Origin: Myxococcota bacterium
GTDB taxonomy: Bacteria; Myxococcota_A; Bradymonadia; UBA7976; UBA1532
Length of the DNA stretch: 64,000 nt
NCBI GenBank assembly: GCA_023150895.1
Contig: JAKLJY010000007.1
Location: 47,097-111,096 of the forward strand
Reading direction: 5' to 3'
The notes beneath the pieces are model-generated. The model did no database searches. It was not told the DNA's origin and saw only the letters and a list, made by a program, of their open reading frames with translations. A program made the translations under genes and the position numbers. Positions 1 to 10,003 of the stretch are shown here, piece after piece (the stretch's first letter is position 1; each line of letters opens with the position of its first letter).

Positions 1-1484
1 TTGCCCCCGCCCGTCGGGAACCACAGCAGGTCCGCGACGGCATCGGTCGCGTGGCTGCGTTCGGGATGGTCGAGCTGCGTGCAGCTCGGGAGGTTGAGCA
101 GGACGAACGCGAGCTGGAACGGTCTCCACAGGTGGTTCGCGGCTTCCGCGTCGATGGCGGCGAGGTCGGGCTTCAGGCCCCGACGCTTCTCCTCCGAGAA
201 CCTCGAGTGGATGCGCTGCTGCCACATCGCGCGGTTGGCGAAGCGGAACGCCTCCGCCGCCTGGTCGTCGCGCTCGAGCAGTGCGATGCCCGCCTCGACG
301 CGGCGCAGCGCCGATCGACACGCCGCGATGGCTTCCTTCGCCGTCGCTTCGTGCCCGGCAAGACGCGCGGCCGAGTCGCCGATCGACTTCTCGCGTTTCT
401 CTATCCACTGCTCGTAGGCCACCACGAGAGGTCGGAGGGCCGCACCGATGTCCGCCCGCGGCAGCTCCGCCAAGGCCTTCATGTCGAGCTCGAGCCCGCG
501 CAGCCCCTCGAACCCCGGATCGAGCTCGGTCGGAGCATCGACTCGTTCGACCTCGTAGGTCGGTATCGCAACGGTGGTCAGCTTCCGCGCCTTCCACGGG
601 TCCTGCGGATCGCTGTCCGCGTGAACGGCCGTCCCGTGTCCGACGGCGAACTCCCCGAAGCGACGGTAGAGCATGGCCATCTCGCGCTCTTCGCGCGTCA
701 GGTCCGTACCGTCGTCGAAGCGACCGCGGATCGACGGTCGGCGCTCGAACACCGAGGAGCCGTCCACTCCCTCGACGGTGAGCTCGACCTGGAACAGCCA
801 GGCGCTGCCCGCCTTCTCGTCCTGGACTTCCTCCTGCTCGTTCACGAGGAACAGGGTCACGACCCACTGATCACCGATGGAGCGGACGATGCCCTCGACG
901 TGGACCTTCGAGCGTCGAGCGTCGGGCTCGACTCGACCGACTGTGCCCTCGCTTAGCGGGACGCGGAACGGCTCGCCGCCGAAGGGCGTGCGCTTCCAGA
1001 TCCTCTTCGGGTCGCCGCCCTTGTTCTTCAGCGAGGCGCTGTCGGTGCGTTCGTACTGACCCCAGGCAGCGGAGACCTGGATTTCGGCGACGCGCTTCGA
1101 GACGACGAAGCTCAGACCGAGCGACGACGGGAACATCGTGCCCGCACGGACGTCACCGCGGTCCTCTCCGCCGCTTTCCTCTGAGCTGCAGTCGTTGACC
1201 CCGAGTCCGTCGTCCTGGTCGGCGCCGACTTCCGCGTCGCGCGGAGCCAAGACCCCGACAAGGTAACGGTCCCTGATCGACGACTCGTCGACCTCCTCGT
1301 CCGGGCCGCCAGCCGGACCTGATAGCTCCAATCGCACAAGCTCGTCTACGTCTGATCGAATAGCAGTAGAACCAATAGGCTTCGCTTCAGTCACGCGCGC
1401 TACAGCGGCAGACGCCTGCCCGGGTGCCGAATGCGGAGTGACTCGGGCATCACCAGCTTGAGACGTAGATTCAGAGTTGGACAT
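1..1484 (-). CDS. drmA: DISARM helicase-domain protein DrmA (partial, N-terminal 494 residues)
   Basis: This open frame starts at ATG 1484 and runs off the left edge without a stop. The visible part has the DrmA signature near residues 45-80 (a run like RDRYLVGVLAPR, then an acidic Asp/Ser/Glu stretch), followed by TMFPSSLGLSF near residue 115. Its last residues are LLWFPTGGG, so the window ends inside the Walker A loop of the helicase domain. DrmA proteins are usually well over 1,000 residues, so more than half of the gene lies outside. The start overlaps the end of drmMI by 14 bp, which points to translational coupling. In class 1 DISARM, drmB and drmC follow drmA; they would lie beyond the left edge. 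The assignment rests on recalled family motifs plus operon order. Confidence 0.9.
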   Translation of the reverse strand, partial: MSNSESTSQAGDARVTPHSAPGQASAAVARVTEAKPIGSTAIRSDVDELVRLELSGPAGGPDEEVDESSIRDRYLVGVLAPRDAEVGADQDDGLGVNDCSSEESGGEDRGDVRAGTMFPSSLGLSFVVSKRVAEIQVSAAWGQYERTDSASLKNKGGDPKRIWKRTPFGGEPFRVPLSEGTVGRVEPDARRSKVHVEGIVRSIGDQWVVTLFLVNEQEEVQDEKAGSAWLFQVELTVEGVDGSSVFERRPSIRGRFDDGTDLTREEREMAMLYRRFGEFAVGHGTAVHADSDPQDPWKARKLTTVAIPTYEVERVDAPTELDPGFEGLRGLELDMKALAELPRADIGAALRPLVVAYEQWIEKREKSIGDSAARLAGHEATAKEAIAACRSALRRVEAGIALLERDDQAAEAFRFANRAMWQQRIHSRFSEEKRRGLKPDLAAIDAEAANHLWRPFQLAFVLLNLPSCTQLDHPERSHATDAVADLLWFPTGGG

Positions 1485-4400
1485 GCTTCTCTTCCTTGAC
1501 TTCCGCGGCATGTCGGCTGCGATTCATTAGAAGGAGAGCGTCGTACGCTGCGCGCTGCGCGCTCGGGCTAATAGTAAACCGCACGCCGTGATCTGTACTG
1601 AAGTGGCCATGATCCAAGCTCAAATTGCCGAGCTGATACGCCGACGCAACCACGCGATCGAGCTTAATCATTAGGCTGCGCAGTTCCACAACATGTGGCG
1701 TGTGGTCGCGCGGATCATTCATTTGATTCTCAACATCGGTAAGCCCGATAGACTCCCTAGCCGCGAGCGCACGCCTAGCGGAATCGTAGGCTTCTACGGC
1801 CGGCTCCAATTCGGACGTGCCTTCGGGGAAAGGAAACGTACAGAAGTTCTTTTCCGGCGTATATGACATCGTGCCGCCAAGCGTTGTCTTGTTCATGTAG
1901 GTCCACACCCAGTGGAATGTCGACTGCAACGCAGCCCACATGGAGGCATCGGCAATGGAAGTCACGATCAGTTTTGCGCTGTACACCTGTCCATTCGGAA
2001 CCCAGATCCACGCCCACGTGTTACTTACCTGAGCCTTTACCAGTACCCGGCTATGCCCCTTGATGGCCTGATACAAAGCCGGACGCTTGTCCGCATATTG
2101 CCACCAACGATGTGGTAGCGGGCTTCGCAACACGAAAGACCCGTCATCGTTCTTTCTTTGCCGCTCTGGTCTCACTGTCCGCTCTAGGATTCCGAGGACT
2201 TCGGGATAGTCTTCCGCAACGGGCCCTGGATAGTCCCGCGGAACAAAACCGCGCCGCAAAAACTCCCTCTGCTCGCGTTCTGTCGCGTTTAGCCACAGCC
2301 CTTCAGCGGTGCGGCTGTGTGGCCAGTCGTGGAAGTTGATCACCCACCGCCGGGCTGACTGAGCCGGGTCGCTGGACAAGTCATCGCCATCGAGGAAAGG
2401 GTAGAGAACATTACGGCAACGGGGATCCCGAGCAATCATGGCCTGAGCCTCGTCCGTAGGAACGACGAACCCCATCCCAAGAACATACGACCCGACGAAC
2501 GACAACTCTTGATTTGCGCGAAGTAGACGGGGACGCCACTCTACGGCCCCCTTCTCCTGCAACGCAGAGTCAATTCCGGCCACAACGGCTCCTTCCAATA
2601 CACTTATCCCCGCCCAGACGCCGGACGCCAGCCAGACATGCGAGACCTGTAGTGCCGCCGAACCCGGCCACGGCGAACTGCGGACTGCCCGGACAATCGA
2701 GTATCCGCGGGACAACATCTGATCTAGGCCCGTCACACGGGTATCACCCTGTGCGATTGAGTTCGTTGCGATCAGACCGAGGATGCCTCCTCGGCGGGAC
2801 ACGTTGCCCGCCCGCAGAAACATGTACGCAACGAGGTCGGCATTGCCTTTGACTCCGCCAGCAAGCACATTGACGAGAAATGTGCGGTAGGCCTCTCCCA
2901 TGATCCCTGAAATGCGCTTGCCGCCCACGAACGGCGGGTTGCCGACCAACGCATCAAACCCTTGTGCACCCGCGGGGTTGTCGAACACCTCTGGAAAATC
3001 AAGGGCCCAGTGCATTGGCGCTCTGCGAGGCGCGGCAGCTGGCGTTTCGGAACCAAGCGCGGCAATGGCACGGGCCGAGCAGTTCTCGGCCTCAAGTTCT
3101 CGCTCGTGTTCACTCAGTGCAGGGTCGAGGACGCGCTTGACGTCCGATGCCAAATCCTGTTCAAGGTTCACCTTCAACCTGCGTGACCCCTGACCTGCCG
3201 GGCGCTGGAACGCATCAAAATACGCCGCGACGAGAGCATTTGAGATTGCGCGCGCCGCGCGGAGGTGGGCGCTTGCCTCGACCAATAGGGCGGCCTTGCG
3301 CTCCACGTCCGCTACGGTCTCGGTGGGCATGGACCCGAGCCGGAGGCGTAGCGTGCGCGCGCGACTGAGAGCGGAACGAACCAATCCGGAAGCAAGGACC
3401 TCGGGGGCAGTGTGGTTTGTGAGGTTCAGTCTCTCCAATTGCCACGTGTTGGTTACGCCGACGAGCGAGTCGCCGTGGCGGATGCTGTGGTCAAGAAACC
3501 CGAAAGGCTTCTCCCGCTGGAGCGTGGTCAGCCACAGCGAGAGCTTCGCCATCTCGACGGCCATCGGGTTGATGTCGACGCCGTAGAGACAACGGTCCGC
3601 GACGACGCGTCGAGCGATCGCCCGACGCTCGATGGCGTCCTTCGGGATGATCCGTTCCCCGGCCGCTCCGGTGGAGAGGTCGCCCTCGGGCGTGATCAAC
3701 AGCCGGCCAGGGTTCGCCGTCTCGAGCAGCGCCCAAGCCTCGACCAAGCGTTCGGCGAGATAGCGACACGCCTGGACGAGGAAGGCGCCAGAACCACACG
3801 CGAGATCGCAAACGCGCAGTGCGAGGATCTCCCGCGGTGACTTCAACACCCACTCCGACTCGGGCTTACCCTCGGACGGCCCCACGTACACGAGCGGCTC
3901 GAGGGCATACCGGACTACAGGCTCGGTCAGGCTCGGAGGCGTGTAGTGCGTTCCGGTGCTGCGCCGGTCCGCGCCGGCGGTGACGTAGATGCTGTCCTTC
4001 GGGTACACGACCGGCTGCCTGCGCCTGTCCTCGCGCACGAGCCCCGCGACGGGCTTCACGCGGCCGTAGAGCTCCGAATCGTTGCCGCACGCGACCAGCC
4101 AGCGGGAGGGGTCGTCCTCGATCGTGTACTCGAGGTCCTTCGCGATCGACGGCTCCGTACGTCCTGTGCGCTCCTTAACGAACGACACCAGCTTCGAGGT
4201 GTCGATCGGGTCGTAGCGCTGCTCCAGTTCGCGGAGCTCGATCTCGGGCTCCTCGCCCTTCGAGCCCTTCAGGCTGACGACGGCATCCGCAGCACGCTTC
4301 GCCGTGTGATCGAGCAGGCTCTCGTACACGTTGCCGATCTGCTCGACGCCGAGCTCACGGAACGACAGGCGGCGCGTCTCGGCACCATTGGCCCCGCCGT

Positions 4401-5661
4401 CGCGCACGCGCAGGACCTGGAGGGCTTCGAGCACGAAGAGCACGGTGGCGTCGTCGATCGCGAGCGGGGCGGCGGCATGGGTCCGCCACCCGTGCCCGGG
4501 CTTCCGGCCTTCGAGGAACGGGAACCGATCGGGGTCGAACAGGTGGCCGCCGTAGGCCGGCAACCGCATGTCCACGTGGGCGACGCCGCCATGGATAGCG
4601 CGGAAGGTCGCGAGGAGTCGACACCAAGCCGAAGTGCGGCGTTCGAGCACGTCGGAGCCTAGTCGGTCGGCCTCGGCGCGAAGGAACGCGCCGAGCGGCG
4701 AGAGCGCGTAGTGCCGCTGGTAGAAGTTCGACTTCGCGACCGGGAAGTATAGGTCGGCCTGCTCCTCCAGGTAGAAGACGAAGACCAGGCGCATCATCAC
4801 CGTGATGGCGGCCTCGTAGACCTGCTTCTCGGTGACGCCCTCGAGCAGGGTGCGGCCGGAGCCGCGGTCGAGCTCGTCGATCCGCCGCACGAGCAGCTCG
4901 ATCGCCTCGCGGACCTGCAACCCGAGCTGGATCGTGACGTCGTGCTGGTGCTCGGCGCTGCGCTCGATCAGGCGCTCGAGGGTCTCGTCCACCGGGCCGA
5001 ACACGCGTCGCGCGCCGAGGAGCGTGCGCAGGGCCTGGAGGGTGATCTTCTCCTCGAACCAGAGCGATGCGTGCCAGGTGACGAAGGTCGTGGTGCCCTT
5101 GCGTGGCGCCGAGACGAGGACCCACTGCTCCCCGTTCGTGACGAGCCCGAGGGTCGGGCCTGCTTCCGGAACGCCACGCAGGAGCTCGACCATGCGCGTC
5201 ACGGGCGAGGCCTTCCAGCGAGCGTCCTCCACGGGGCGTTCGAGATCGGTGCCCGCGTCGAACACCTGCACCACGAGTCGGGTCGGCCGTTCGCCACTCT
5301 CCGCGAAGCCGAGGACCGCGAAGTCGGGCCGGAGGTCCTCGTGGTGCACGGCGACTCGCACCCGGAGGTTCGCGGGAACGCCGGGACCGTCGACGAGGAC
5401 CTCGGGCCCCAGCTCCAGCGCGCGCCCGAGCACGAAGCGGATCCACTGCCTGTGGTAGGCCCGGTCGTGCGCCTTTTCGGTCCACTCGGCGTGGGCCGCC
5501 TTCAGCTCGGCGCGCACGTCACGGTCGTCGGCTTCGAGCCCCTGCGGCAGCGCCTCCTTTAGCACCGGCAGCGAGAGGAACGGCCCCGACACTTCGACGA
5601 GCCTCAGCCACTCGAGGTGGTTGGCTCCTGCGGTCGGGGGTTTCTTGGTGCGGCGTGCCAT
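1471..5661 (-). CDS. drmMI: DISARM adenine-N6 DNA methyltransferase DrmMI
   Basis: The 1396-residue protein begins MARRTKKPP with the NHLEWLRLVEVSGPFLS block typical of DrmMI and large type IIG-like methylases. The SAM-binding motif DLACGSGAF is near residue 620 and the catalytic NPPF motif near residue 907, an order consistent with an N6-adenine gamma-type methylase. The long N-terminal part probably acts in target handling. In class 1 DISARM this enzyme methylates host DNA so that the system spares self. It lies 16 bp downstream of drmD and overlaps drmA by 14 bp, forming one minus-strand operon. The protein has the expected length and no interruption. Confidence 0.93.
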   Translation of the reverse strand: MARRTKKPPTAGANHLEWLRLVEVSGPFLSLPVLKEALPQGLEADDRDVRAELKAAHAEWTEKAHDRAYHRQWIRFVLGRALELGPEVLVDGPGVPANLRVRVAVHHEDLRPDFAVLGFAESGERPTRLVVQVFDAGTDLERPVEDARWKASPVTRMVELLRGVPEAGPTLGLVTNGEQWVLVSAPRKGTTTFVTWHASLWFEEKITLQALRTLLGARRVFGPVDETLERLIERSAEHQHDVTIQLGLQVREAIELLVRRIDELDRGSGRTLLEGVTEKQVYEAAITVMMRLVFVFYLEEQADLYFPVAKSNFYQRHYALSPLGAFLRAEADRLGSDVLERRTSAWCRLLATFRAIHGGVAHVDMRLPAYGGHLFDPDRFPFLEGRKPGHGWRTHAAAPLAIDDATVLFVLEALQVLRVRDGGANGAETRRLSFRELGVEQIGNVYESLLDHTAKRAADAVVSLKGSKGEEPEIELRELEQRYDPIDTSKLVSFVKERTGRTEPSIAKDLEYTIEDDPSRWLVACGNDSELYGRVKPVAGLVREDRRRQPVVYPKDSIYVTAGADRRSTGTHYTPPSLTEPVVRYALEPLVYVGPSEGKPESEWVLKSPREILALRVCDLACGSGAFLVQACRYLAERLVEAWALLETANPGRLLITPEGDLSTGAAGERIIPKDAIERRAIARRVVADRCLYGVDINPMAVEMAKLSLWLTTLQREKPFGFLDHSIRHGDSLVGVTNTWQLERLNLTNHTAPEVLASGLVRSALSRARTLRLRLGSMPTETVADVERKAALLVEASAHLRAARAISNALVAAYFDAFQRPAGQGSRRLKVNLEQDLASDVKRVLDPALSEHERELEAENCSARAIAALGSETPAAAPRRAPMHWALDFPEVFDNPAGAQGFDALVGNPPFVGGKRISGIMGEAYRTFLVNVLAGGVKGNADLVAYMFLRAGNVSRRGGILGLIATNSIAQGDTRVTGLDQMLSRGYSIVRAVRSSPWPGSAALQVSHVWLASGVWAGISVLEGAVVAGIDSALQEKGAVEWRPRLLRANQELSFVGSYVLGMGFVVPTDEAQAMIARDPRCRNVLYPFLDGDDLSSDPAQSARRWVINFHDWPHSRTAEGLWLNATEREQREFLRRGFVPRDYPGPVAEDYPEVLGILERTVRPERQRKNDDGSFVLRSPLPHRWWQYADKRPALYQAIKGHSRVLVKAQVSNTWAWIWVPNGQVYSAKLIVTSIADASMWAALQSTFHWVWTYMNKTTLGGTMSYTPEKNFCTFPFPEGTSELEPAVEAYDSARRALAARESIGLTDVENQMNDPRDHTPHVVELRSLMIKLDRVVASAYQLGNLSLDHGHFSTDHGVRFTISPSAQRAAYDALLLMNRSRHAAEVKEEKHVQL

Positions 5662-5677
5662 CGAGGGGTCGGGAAGG

Positions 5678-8600
5678 TCACCAGGTCTCGGGGACGAGGA
5701 AGGCGACCGCGACGGGGAAGCTCCAGGGCTTCGGATCGCGATAGCGGCGGCGAAGCTCGGCCTGCTCGGCGCGGAGGCGCTCGGGGATGCGCTTCAGTTC
5801 CTCTTGCAGGCTGTCGGCGTCGCGCTGCCACTGCGCCTTCTCGGGATCGGTGAAGAGCTCGAGCTGCACCTGCTTGCGGTCGCCCAGCTCGTCTTCGATC
5901 TGCTTGGCGAGCTCGGCGAAGATCGCCTCGACCTTGCGGCACTCGTCCTCGGCGCGCGCTTCGAGCATCGCGTGCAGGTTCTTCGTGCGCTGCTGCTCGC
6001 GCGCTTGGAGCGCCTCGGCCAGCGGCTTCCCGATCCGGGGCCAGAGTCCGCGGATGCGCTCGCGCTGGGCGTCGCTCGCGGCTCTAGTCGTCAGGGCTCG
6101 TTCCAGCTGGTTCGTCTCCTCTACGGTCTCGAAGCGCCGGAACCGGTCGCCCGACACGAAACCACCGGACACGATGACCTGCTCGTGTAGTCGATGCCCG
6201 TCGGCGCCGAGCACGAGGATTCGGGCCCAGGCGAGGACGGCGAGCTCCTTCGTCACGTCGGGCGACACGCTGCACGCGGCGATGCGGTGGATGCGGCGCG
6301 AGTCGCTCGATGCAGAGATCTCGGCGCGCAGCAGACGCTGGGACAGGTCCACGAGTCGGTGGTTCAGGTGGACGAGCACGACGTCGTCCCGGCCCTTCGC
6401 CTCCTCGTGGTCGAACGTGATCGGACGGACCTTCTTGGTGTGAGGGTGCTCCAAGCCCGCGGTGCATCCGGCCCACGCGCCGGTCAGTCGTGGCATCCAG
6501 AAGCGTTCGGATTGCAAGTCGGCCGCGCGGAGCGGCGTCTGCTTCGCGAGACGCAGGCCGACTTCGACGACGCGCCGAACCGAGGCTGGCGTGACGTGTA
6601 GCTCTTCACGCGACTCGTCCAGCGTGCGTCGCAGCTTGGCGATGTCGTCGGCGAGCTTGCGCTGGAACGACAGCAGGCGACGAACGGGTTCGGCTTCCTT
6701 CTCAGGACGTGACGTGTCGATCGTACGACGCTTGCCAAGCATCGCTTCCTCAACCTGCTTCGCCACGACGGGGCTCACCTTCCCGAGCAGGTCGCTGCCG
6801 ATGCGTTGGATCTTGCGCACGGCGACCATGAGGAACTCGAGGTCGCCTTCGAGGTCGCCAGGACGCGTGTCCGCGTCTCCGACCTCGCTGCGGTAGTCGG
6901 CTCCGACGAAGTGGAAGATCTCCGGGGCGAAGCGCTGGCCGTGGCGGTCGATGCGGCCGTTGCGCTGCTCGAGCACGTTCGGGTTCCACGGGATCTCGAA
7001 GTGCACGAGTCGATGGCAATGGTTCTGGAGGTCGATGCCCTCCGAGGCCATGTCGGTCGCGAGCAGGATGCGCACCTTCGATTCGGAGGGGTGCGCCTGG
7101 AACGCGGCCTTGATGCGCTCGCGTTCGTCCTCGTTCATGCCGCCGTAGAGGAGTTCGAGGCGCCCCTCAGCCGCGAGCCCGTGGGTGGCGAGGATGCCTT
7201 GGAGCCACTTCTGGGTCGCGCGGAACTCGGTGAAGATGATCACCCGTTCGTCGTTCCAAGTACCGCCGGGGCGCACGGTGGCGTCGAGCCAGTGCAAGAG
7301 CTCGGTGGTCTTCGAGTCGGGCCGATTCGCGGCTCGTCGAGCGCGGGTGGCGAGAGTATCGAGGAGTCGCTTCTCCTCGCTGCCCATCGAGTCGAACGTG
7401 TTCGTGGCGGCGACGACGGCGTCCGAGAGCTCGTCTTCGTGCTCGTCGTCCGTGGACTCCTCGGGCTCCTCCACGGCTTCGAGCTGCCGGCGGAGCACGC
7501 CCTCGGGAACGCGACGGCGTGGCGAGTCCTTCTCGCCGATTCCGCGGAGCGTCTCGACGTGCTTGTCGAGCGTGTCGGCGAAGGCCTGCGGCGAGGAGAA
7601 GAGGCGCTTCTTGAGGAGCTTCAGCACGAAGTCCGTGCCGAGGGACTTGGTGCCGTTGGTCTCCTTCTCGGCCGCGCGCCGCAGCTCTCCGTAACGCTTC
7701 AGGTCCTGGTAGAGAGCGCGTTCCTCGTCGGTGTACCGCACCGGGATTGGCGTGATCCCACGCTCGAGGAACACGCGTTTGCCCTGCTCGTCCACCAGCT
7801 CGGTCTTCAGGCGACGGACCATCACGGCCTGGACCTGCTTCGGGTCCTGTCGTCGAACGCCGCGCGTGAAGCGCTGGTCGTCGAGCAGGTGCAGGAGCGC
7901 GGAGAAGCTCTCGGGGAAGCCGTTGTGCGGAGTCGCAGAGAGGAAGAGCTTGTGTTCGAAGTGCGGCGCGATCGTGCGGATGGCGTCCGTGCGCTGCGAC
8001 TCAACCGAGTAGTTGCCGGATCCGGCCGGCGCGATGTTGTGCGCCTCGTCGACGATCAGCAGACCGTGGCGGCGCGGGTAGGTCGGTTCGTTCGGCCCAG
8101 GCAGCGTCTCGCGGAAGAGCCGCAGCGGTGTCTCGCGCTTCAGGTAGTCCATCGACGTGATGAGGCGCGGGAAGTGCGTCCACGGGTTGACGTGGAGCCC
8201 GCGTTCGCGGCGCAGGCGCTTCATCGCCTCCGAGTCGACGATCTCGAACTCCAAGCCGAACTTCTCGCGCATCTCGTCCTTCCACTTCATGTTCAGCGAA
8301 GCGGGGCACACGACGAGCACGTTCTGGATCCGGTGTCGGAGGAGGAGCTCTTGGAGGACGAGCCCGGCTTCGATGGTCTTGCCCAAGCCGACGTCGTCGG
8401 CGATCAGCAGGTTGACGCGCGGCATCCGAATCGCGCGGACGACGGGCTCGAGCTGGTAGTTCTCGATCGTTACGCCGCTGCGGAACGGCGACTGGAGCGA
8501 GCTCGCGTCGGCGGACGAGACGGTTCCCCAGCGCACGGCGTCGAGGAAGGCGGAGAAGCTCTCGGGATCGTCGAAGCCGTCGGGCCGAGGCAACTCGGGT

Positions 8601-8830
8601 CGACCTCGGTGGACGACGCGCGCGCCGGGCTCGATCTCCCACACGACCTCGAGCTCGTCACCCCAGCCGTCCTCGTCCATCGACGAGAGTCGGACGACGT
8701 GGCTTCGCTCGCTCGACGCGTCGCGAAGTGGATCGGTGGGAAGCGATGAGGCGACCACCTCGCGCACGACCCACTGTCGCCTGCGGACCTCCACGGCGTC
8801 GGAGGTCTGGGGAACGGCCTGGCTGGTCAT
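5678..8830 (-). CDS. drmD: DISARM SNF2-family helicase/ATPase DrmD
   Basis: I chose ATG 8830 because GGGAG sits 7 nt upstream and the following VEVRRRQWVV block is where DrmD homology normally begins; an upstream GTG at 8932 would add 34 residues. The 1050-residue protein carries Walker A (DVGLGKTIEAG, about residue 145), DEAH (VDEAHN, about 258), SATPHNG (about 300) and helicase motif VI (QRNGRIDRHGQ, about 615), a complete SF2/SNF2 core. DrmD is the marker gene of class 1 DISARM, a restriction-like defence against double-stranded DNA phages. It is the first gene of the operon, and about 190 bp separate it from a tyrosine recombinase on the same strand. Confidence 0.93.
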   Translation of the reverse strand: MTSQAVPQTSDAVEVRRRQWVVREVVASSLPTDPLRDASSERSHVVRLSSMDEDGWGDELEVVWEIEPGARVVHRGRPELPRPDGFDDPESFSAFLDAVRWGTVSSADASSLQSPFRSGVTIENYQLEPVVRAIRMPRVNLLIADDVGLGKTIEAGLVLQELLLRHRIQNVLVVCPASLNMKWKDEMREKFGLEFEIVDSEAMKRLRRERGLHVNPWTHFPRLITSMDYLKRETPLRLFRETLPGPNEPTYPRRHGLLIVDEAHNIAPAGSGNYSVESQRTDAIRTIAPHFEHKLFLSATPHNGFPESFSALLHLLDDQRFTRGVRRQDPKQVQAVMVRRLKTELVDEQGKRVFLERGITPIPVRYTDEERALYQDLKRYGELRRAAEKETNGTKSLGTDFVLKLLKKRLFSSPQAFADTLDKHVETLRGIGEKDSPRRRVPEGVLRRQLEAVEEPEESTDDEHEDELSDAVVAATNTFDSMGSEEKRLLDTLATRARRAANRPDSKTTELLHWLDATVRPGGTWNDERVIIFTEFRATQKWLQGILATHGLAAEGRLELLYGGMNEDERERIKAAFQAHPSESKVRILLATDMASEGIDLQNHCHRLVHFEIPWNPNVLEQRNGRIDRHGQRFAPEIFHFVGADYRSEVGDADTRPGDLEGDLEFLMVAVRKIQRIGSDLLGKVSPVVAKQVEEAMLGKRRTIDTSRPEKEAEPVRRLLSFQRKLADDIAKLRRTLDESREELHVTPASVRRVVEVGLRLAKQTPLRAADLQSERFWMPRLTGAWAGCTAGLEHPHTKKVRPITFDHEEAKGRDDVVLVHLNHRLVDLSQRLLRAEISASSDSRRIHRIAACSVSPDVTKELAVLAWARILVLGADGHRLHEQVIVSGGFVSGDRFRRFETVEETNQLERALTTRAASDAQRERIRGLWPRIGKPLAEALQAREQQRTKNLHAMLEARAEDECRKVEAIFAELAKQIEDELGDRKQVQLELFTDPEKAQWQRDADSLQEELKRIPERLRAEQAELRRRYRDPKPWSFPVAVAFLVPETW

Positions 8831-9022
8831 GGCGCGCTCCCGGATTCGCTCGGGCATCCGCTCGAGCCGAGGGTGCTCCCTCCACCTCGCACGCGCGATG
8901 ACCTCTCCGCTCCGGAAGCGCAGACGACGCACCGTCCACCCTCGGCTTCAGCGGTGCCGAGGGTGAACTTCGAGGGGTGCGAGCGTCGGAGACTCATTCG
9001 GTGATGCGAGCTGGGGAGCGGC

Positions 9023-10003
9023 TCAGTAGTTCGCGAAGAAGGAAGCGCTCTTCTCCGGGTTGTGCCCCCGGCGGTCGTAGAGCTTGGTCGTCGTGGGATC
9101 GGCGTGCCCGACGTCACGCTGGACGTCCTCGAGGCTCGCGCCGTTCTGCAGGGCCGTCGTGATGAAGGTCGCGCGCATCGAGTGCGCGCTGAAGCCGAGC
9201 GGCAGGTCGATCTGGCGGCAGTACTTCTTCAGGACGCGGTCGACCATGTCGGCGCTCATGCGCCGGCGGCCGTCGCTGGAACGCCCATTGGCGCGCGTCG
9301 GGCGGAGCAGCGGCCCGTCGAGATCGGTGCCGTGGCCGGCGGCGCGCAGGTACTCGTGGATGCGCTGCGCCGTCTGCGGGTTGACCGAGACGGAGAGGTC
9401 CTCCCCGCCCTTCCGGACGAAGTGGAGGCTCCAGTACCCCTGGGTCTGGTGGAAGTCCTTCACGGCGAGGCGCGCGATCTCGGAGCGCCTCGCTCCGACC
9501 TGGAGGCCGATGGAGAGGATTACCCGGTCGCGCAGTCCTTGGAGTGTCGTGACCTCAGGAGCGTCGAGCAACGCCCGCGCCTGTTTCTGGGAGAAGGACC
9601 GGGTCTCGCCTCGGGCTCGATTCACGCGCGGCCGCTTGACCTCGCGGCAGGGGTTCAAGTCGGCGAGCCGGCGGGTGACCAGGTGGCTGAACAGGCTCGA
9701 GAGCGCGGAGAGGCGGCGGCGGATAGTCCGCGGGCGAGCACCCTCTGCCTCCATCGCGCGCTGCCAGTGGATCACCGCGGCGCGGTCGACCCGGCGGAGC
9801 TCGTCCCGGGACCGGACCCCGAGCACCTCGATGAAGTGTCGGATGTCCGCCTTGTACGCCCGGCGGGTCTGCTCGGACCGCTGCCCCTGGAGCCAGACCT
9901 CTTCTTCGGGGACCTCGCGGAGGAGCTCGACGCTCGGGCGCAGGTCGCCCGAGCCGGTCTCCAGGACCAGTGCGCGGGTCTTCGGGTCGAGCTCGTCGGT
10001 CAC
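9023..10003 (-). CDS. Tyrosine recombinase/integrase next to DISARM
   Basis: The C-terminal catalytic domain shows the tyrosine recombinase set: Arg in QVGARRSEIARL, the HxxR box in AHSMRATF, His in VGHADPTTTK and the nucleophile Tyr in KLYDRRG. An N-terminal SAM-like core-binding domain (SEQTRRAYKADIRHF) precedes it. GTG 10003 has GGAGGG at a good distance; a TTG at 10045 would add 14 residues. At about 326 residues the size resembles XerC/D-type enzymes rather than P4-type integrases. It reads towards drmD and may have mobilised the DISARM block. I found no tRNA or duplicated core beside it, so its attachment site is unknown. Confidence 0.88.
   Translation of the reverse strand: MTDELDPKTRALVLETGSGDLRPSVELLREVPEEEVWLQGQRSEQTRRAYKADIRHFIEVLGVRSRDELRRVDRAAVIHWQRAMEAEGARPRTIRRRLSALSSLFSHLVTRRLADLNPCREVKRPRVNRARGETRSFSQKQARALLDAPEVTTLQGLRDRVILSIGLQVGARRSEIARLAVKDFHQTQGYWSLHFVRKGGEDLSVSVNPQTAQRIHEYLRAAGHGTDLDGPLLRPTRANGRSSDGRRRMSADMVDRVLKKYCRQIDLPLGFSAHSMRATFITTALQNGASLEDVQRDVGHADPTTTKLYDRRGHNPEKSASFFANY

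Noticed and set aside
51..956. Long plus-strand open frame at the left edge
   Set aside because: It is the antisense shadow of drmA, whose minus-strand frame has clear family motifs.
5604..5942. Small minus-strand ORF at the drmD/drmMI junction
   Set aside because: It lies in another frame over the end of drmD and start of drmMI and is Arg-rich, typical of frame shadows.
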